14,611 nucleotides of DNA, from positions 26,462 through 41,072 of the forward strand of contig PAUJ01000017.1 in assembly GCA_002713705.1 (NCBI GenBank), in the 5' to 3' direction. A model generated the notes under the pieces. That model was not told where the DNA came from and did no database searches. It saw nothing but the letters and a program-made list of their open reading frames with translations. Shown here one piece after another: positions 13,838-14,611 of the stretch. Both the position numbers and the translations under genes were made by a program. The DNA comes from Flavobacteriaceae bacterium. GTDB lineage: Bacteria; Bacteroidota; Bacteroidia; Flavobacteriales; Flavobacteriaceae. Position 1 is the stretch's first letter. Each line of letters opens with the position of its first letter.

Positions 13838-14611
13838 TTAATTTCTTGGTCTTTTACCTTGTTTAGATTTTGAACCTACACGTGACATCGCACATCTAAA
13901 ACCAATATAGTCTGTAGCCATATCTTCAGGGAAATAACGTCTTTGTGCTGGATCTAACCAATAATCTCTATCTCTCCAAGAACCTCCTTTAATAACACGT
14001 ACGTTATCATTAATTAATGATGTTCTAGAAGATGATTTATCGTATTGACGATCTATACCTGTACTATCTGCTTTTACAAAATGATTAGGTGAATTATACA
14101 TGGCATTAGTACCACTGCTTTCATCATCTTCATCATTAAATGATTGGTAATATCTGCTTGATTTTTTATCGCCATCGCGAAAGTTTATTTGATCACTTTT
14201 AGAGAAATTAGTTCTTAAATAAGTTTCATTTTCATCGATAGGAACTTGATATATTTCTCCGGGTAAATTTCTAGCAATTAACTTTCCAGTGCTCAATGTA
14301 TCGTAAACGATAGAATCTGCAGTTACAATTTTTACTCTTCCATCTTCACCTATAAAATCTTTGGTGTATACATTTCCTCGAAAATAATTAAAATCGCTAA
14401 ATTCATCATCAACAATAGGTCTATAGACATCTGCAACCCATTCAGCAACGTTTCCTGCCATATCGTACAAGCCATAGTCATTAGGTGGGTAAGATTTTAC
14501 TTCAGCTGTAATGTCTGCACCATCATCACTCCATCCTGCAATACCTCCGTAATCACCATCTCCTTGTTTAAAGTTAGCCAATTGATCACCCTGAGATTTT
14601 CTCTCTCCAGA
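13838..14611 (-). CDS. gldJ: Gliding motility lipoprotein GldJ, C-terminal part (5' end outside window)
   Basis: The frame is open to the window edge (first visible residues SGERKSQGDQLANFKQ), so this is the C-terminal ~257 residues of a longer protein. A TTG at 14581 is not the start. It belongs to the FGE-sulfatase (formylglycine-generating enzyme-like) fold. Signs are NDYGLYDMAGNVAEWVADVY near the start, and VRVIKGGSWRDRDYWLDPA with YIGFRCAMSRVG near the end, separated by an acidic, Ser/Asp-rich insertion of over 100 residues typical of GldJ. The paired active-site Cys that FGE enzymes carry in the GGS segment are absent, fitting a structural role. In Flavobacterium, GldJ is an outer-membrane lipoprotein needed for gliding and for stable GldK and T9SS function, and its basic tail (here SKSKQGKRPRN) matters for motility. 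The paralogue GldK is a less likely alternative. Confidence 0.92.
   Translation of the reverse strand, partial: SGERKSQGDQLANFKQGDGDYGGIAGWSDDGADITAEVKSYPPNDYGLYDMAGNVAEWVADVYRPIVDDEFSDFNYFRGNVYTKDFIGEDGRVKIVTADSIVYDTLSTGKLIARNLPGEIYQVPIDENETYLRTNFSKSDQINFRDGDKKSSRYYQSFNDEDDESSGTNAMYNSPNHFVKADSTGIDRQYDKSSSRTSLINDNVRVIKGGSWRDRDYWLDPAQRRYFPEDMATDYIGFRCAMSRVGSKSKQGKRPRN

Noticed and set aside
14579..14611. A gldJ start at TTG 14581
   Set aside because: The frame continues upstream to the window edge and the N-terminal signal and first half of GldJ are missing.

Overview
The window is AT-rich, protein-dense DNA from a Bacteroidota bacterium, most likely a (probably marine) Flavobacteriaceae. The evidence is a gliding-motility lipoprotein (GldJ), two proteins ending in type IX secretion (T9SS) type A sorting domains, a Bacteroidota-style promoter (TTG-N19-TATATTTG) in front of a tRNA, and the general lack of Shine-Dalgarno sites. 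No species can be named from the sequence alone.

Left part (1-6661, all + strand): the 3' part of an NhaD-type Na+/H+ antiporter gene, cut by the window edge, then a compact exbB-exbD-tonB set. These encode the proton-driven energiser of outer-membrane TonB-dependent transport, and exbB and exbD overlap by 4 bases. Next come a large BNR/sortilin-like repeat protein with a T9SS C-terminal domain, folC (folate biosynthesis and polyglutamylation), and a tRNA-Val(TAC) with its own promoter and a strong terminator.

Middle part (6829-12418, all - strand): genes of accessory character for the cell surface. They are a 728-residue BspA-like (DUF285) repeat protein with a T9SS sorting domain, a DUF481-type outer-membrane barrel, a second small outer-membrane barrel, and a lipoprotein with an NTF2/SnoaL-like domain. 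Two longer non-coding stretches lie here, about 305 and 680 bases. The larger one ends in three consecutive hairpins (11718-11823).

Right part (12498-14611, - strand): murF (peptidoglycan precursor synthesis) and the C-terminal part of gldJ, cut by the window edge, with a clear hairpin terminator between them only 15 bases before the murF start codon.

Together the genes describe a cell envelope: inner-membrane ion gradients (NhaD, ExbBD), TonB energy transfer to the outer membrane, T9SS/gliding (GldJ) and two likely T9SS cargo proteins, outer-membrane barrels and wall synthesis. I found no clear undescribed system, CRISPR array, transposon or phage element. The points most worth checking are the apparent non-canonical AUC/AUU start of folC, the coexistence of a lipobox and a T9SS sorting domain in one protein, the triple-hairpin block, and terminator-like hairpins placed directly before two start codons.
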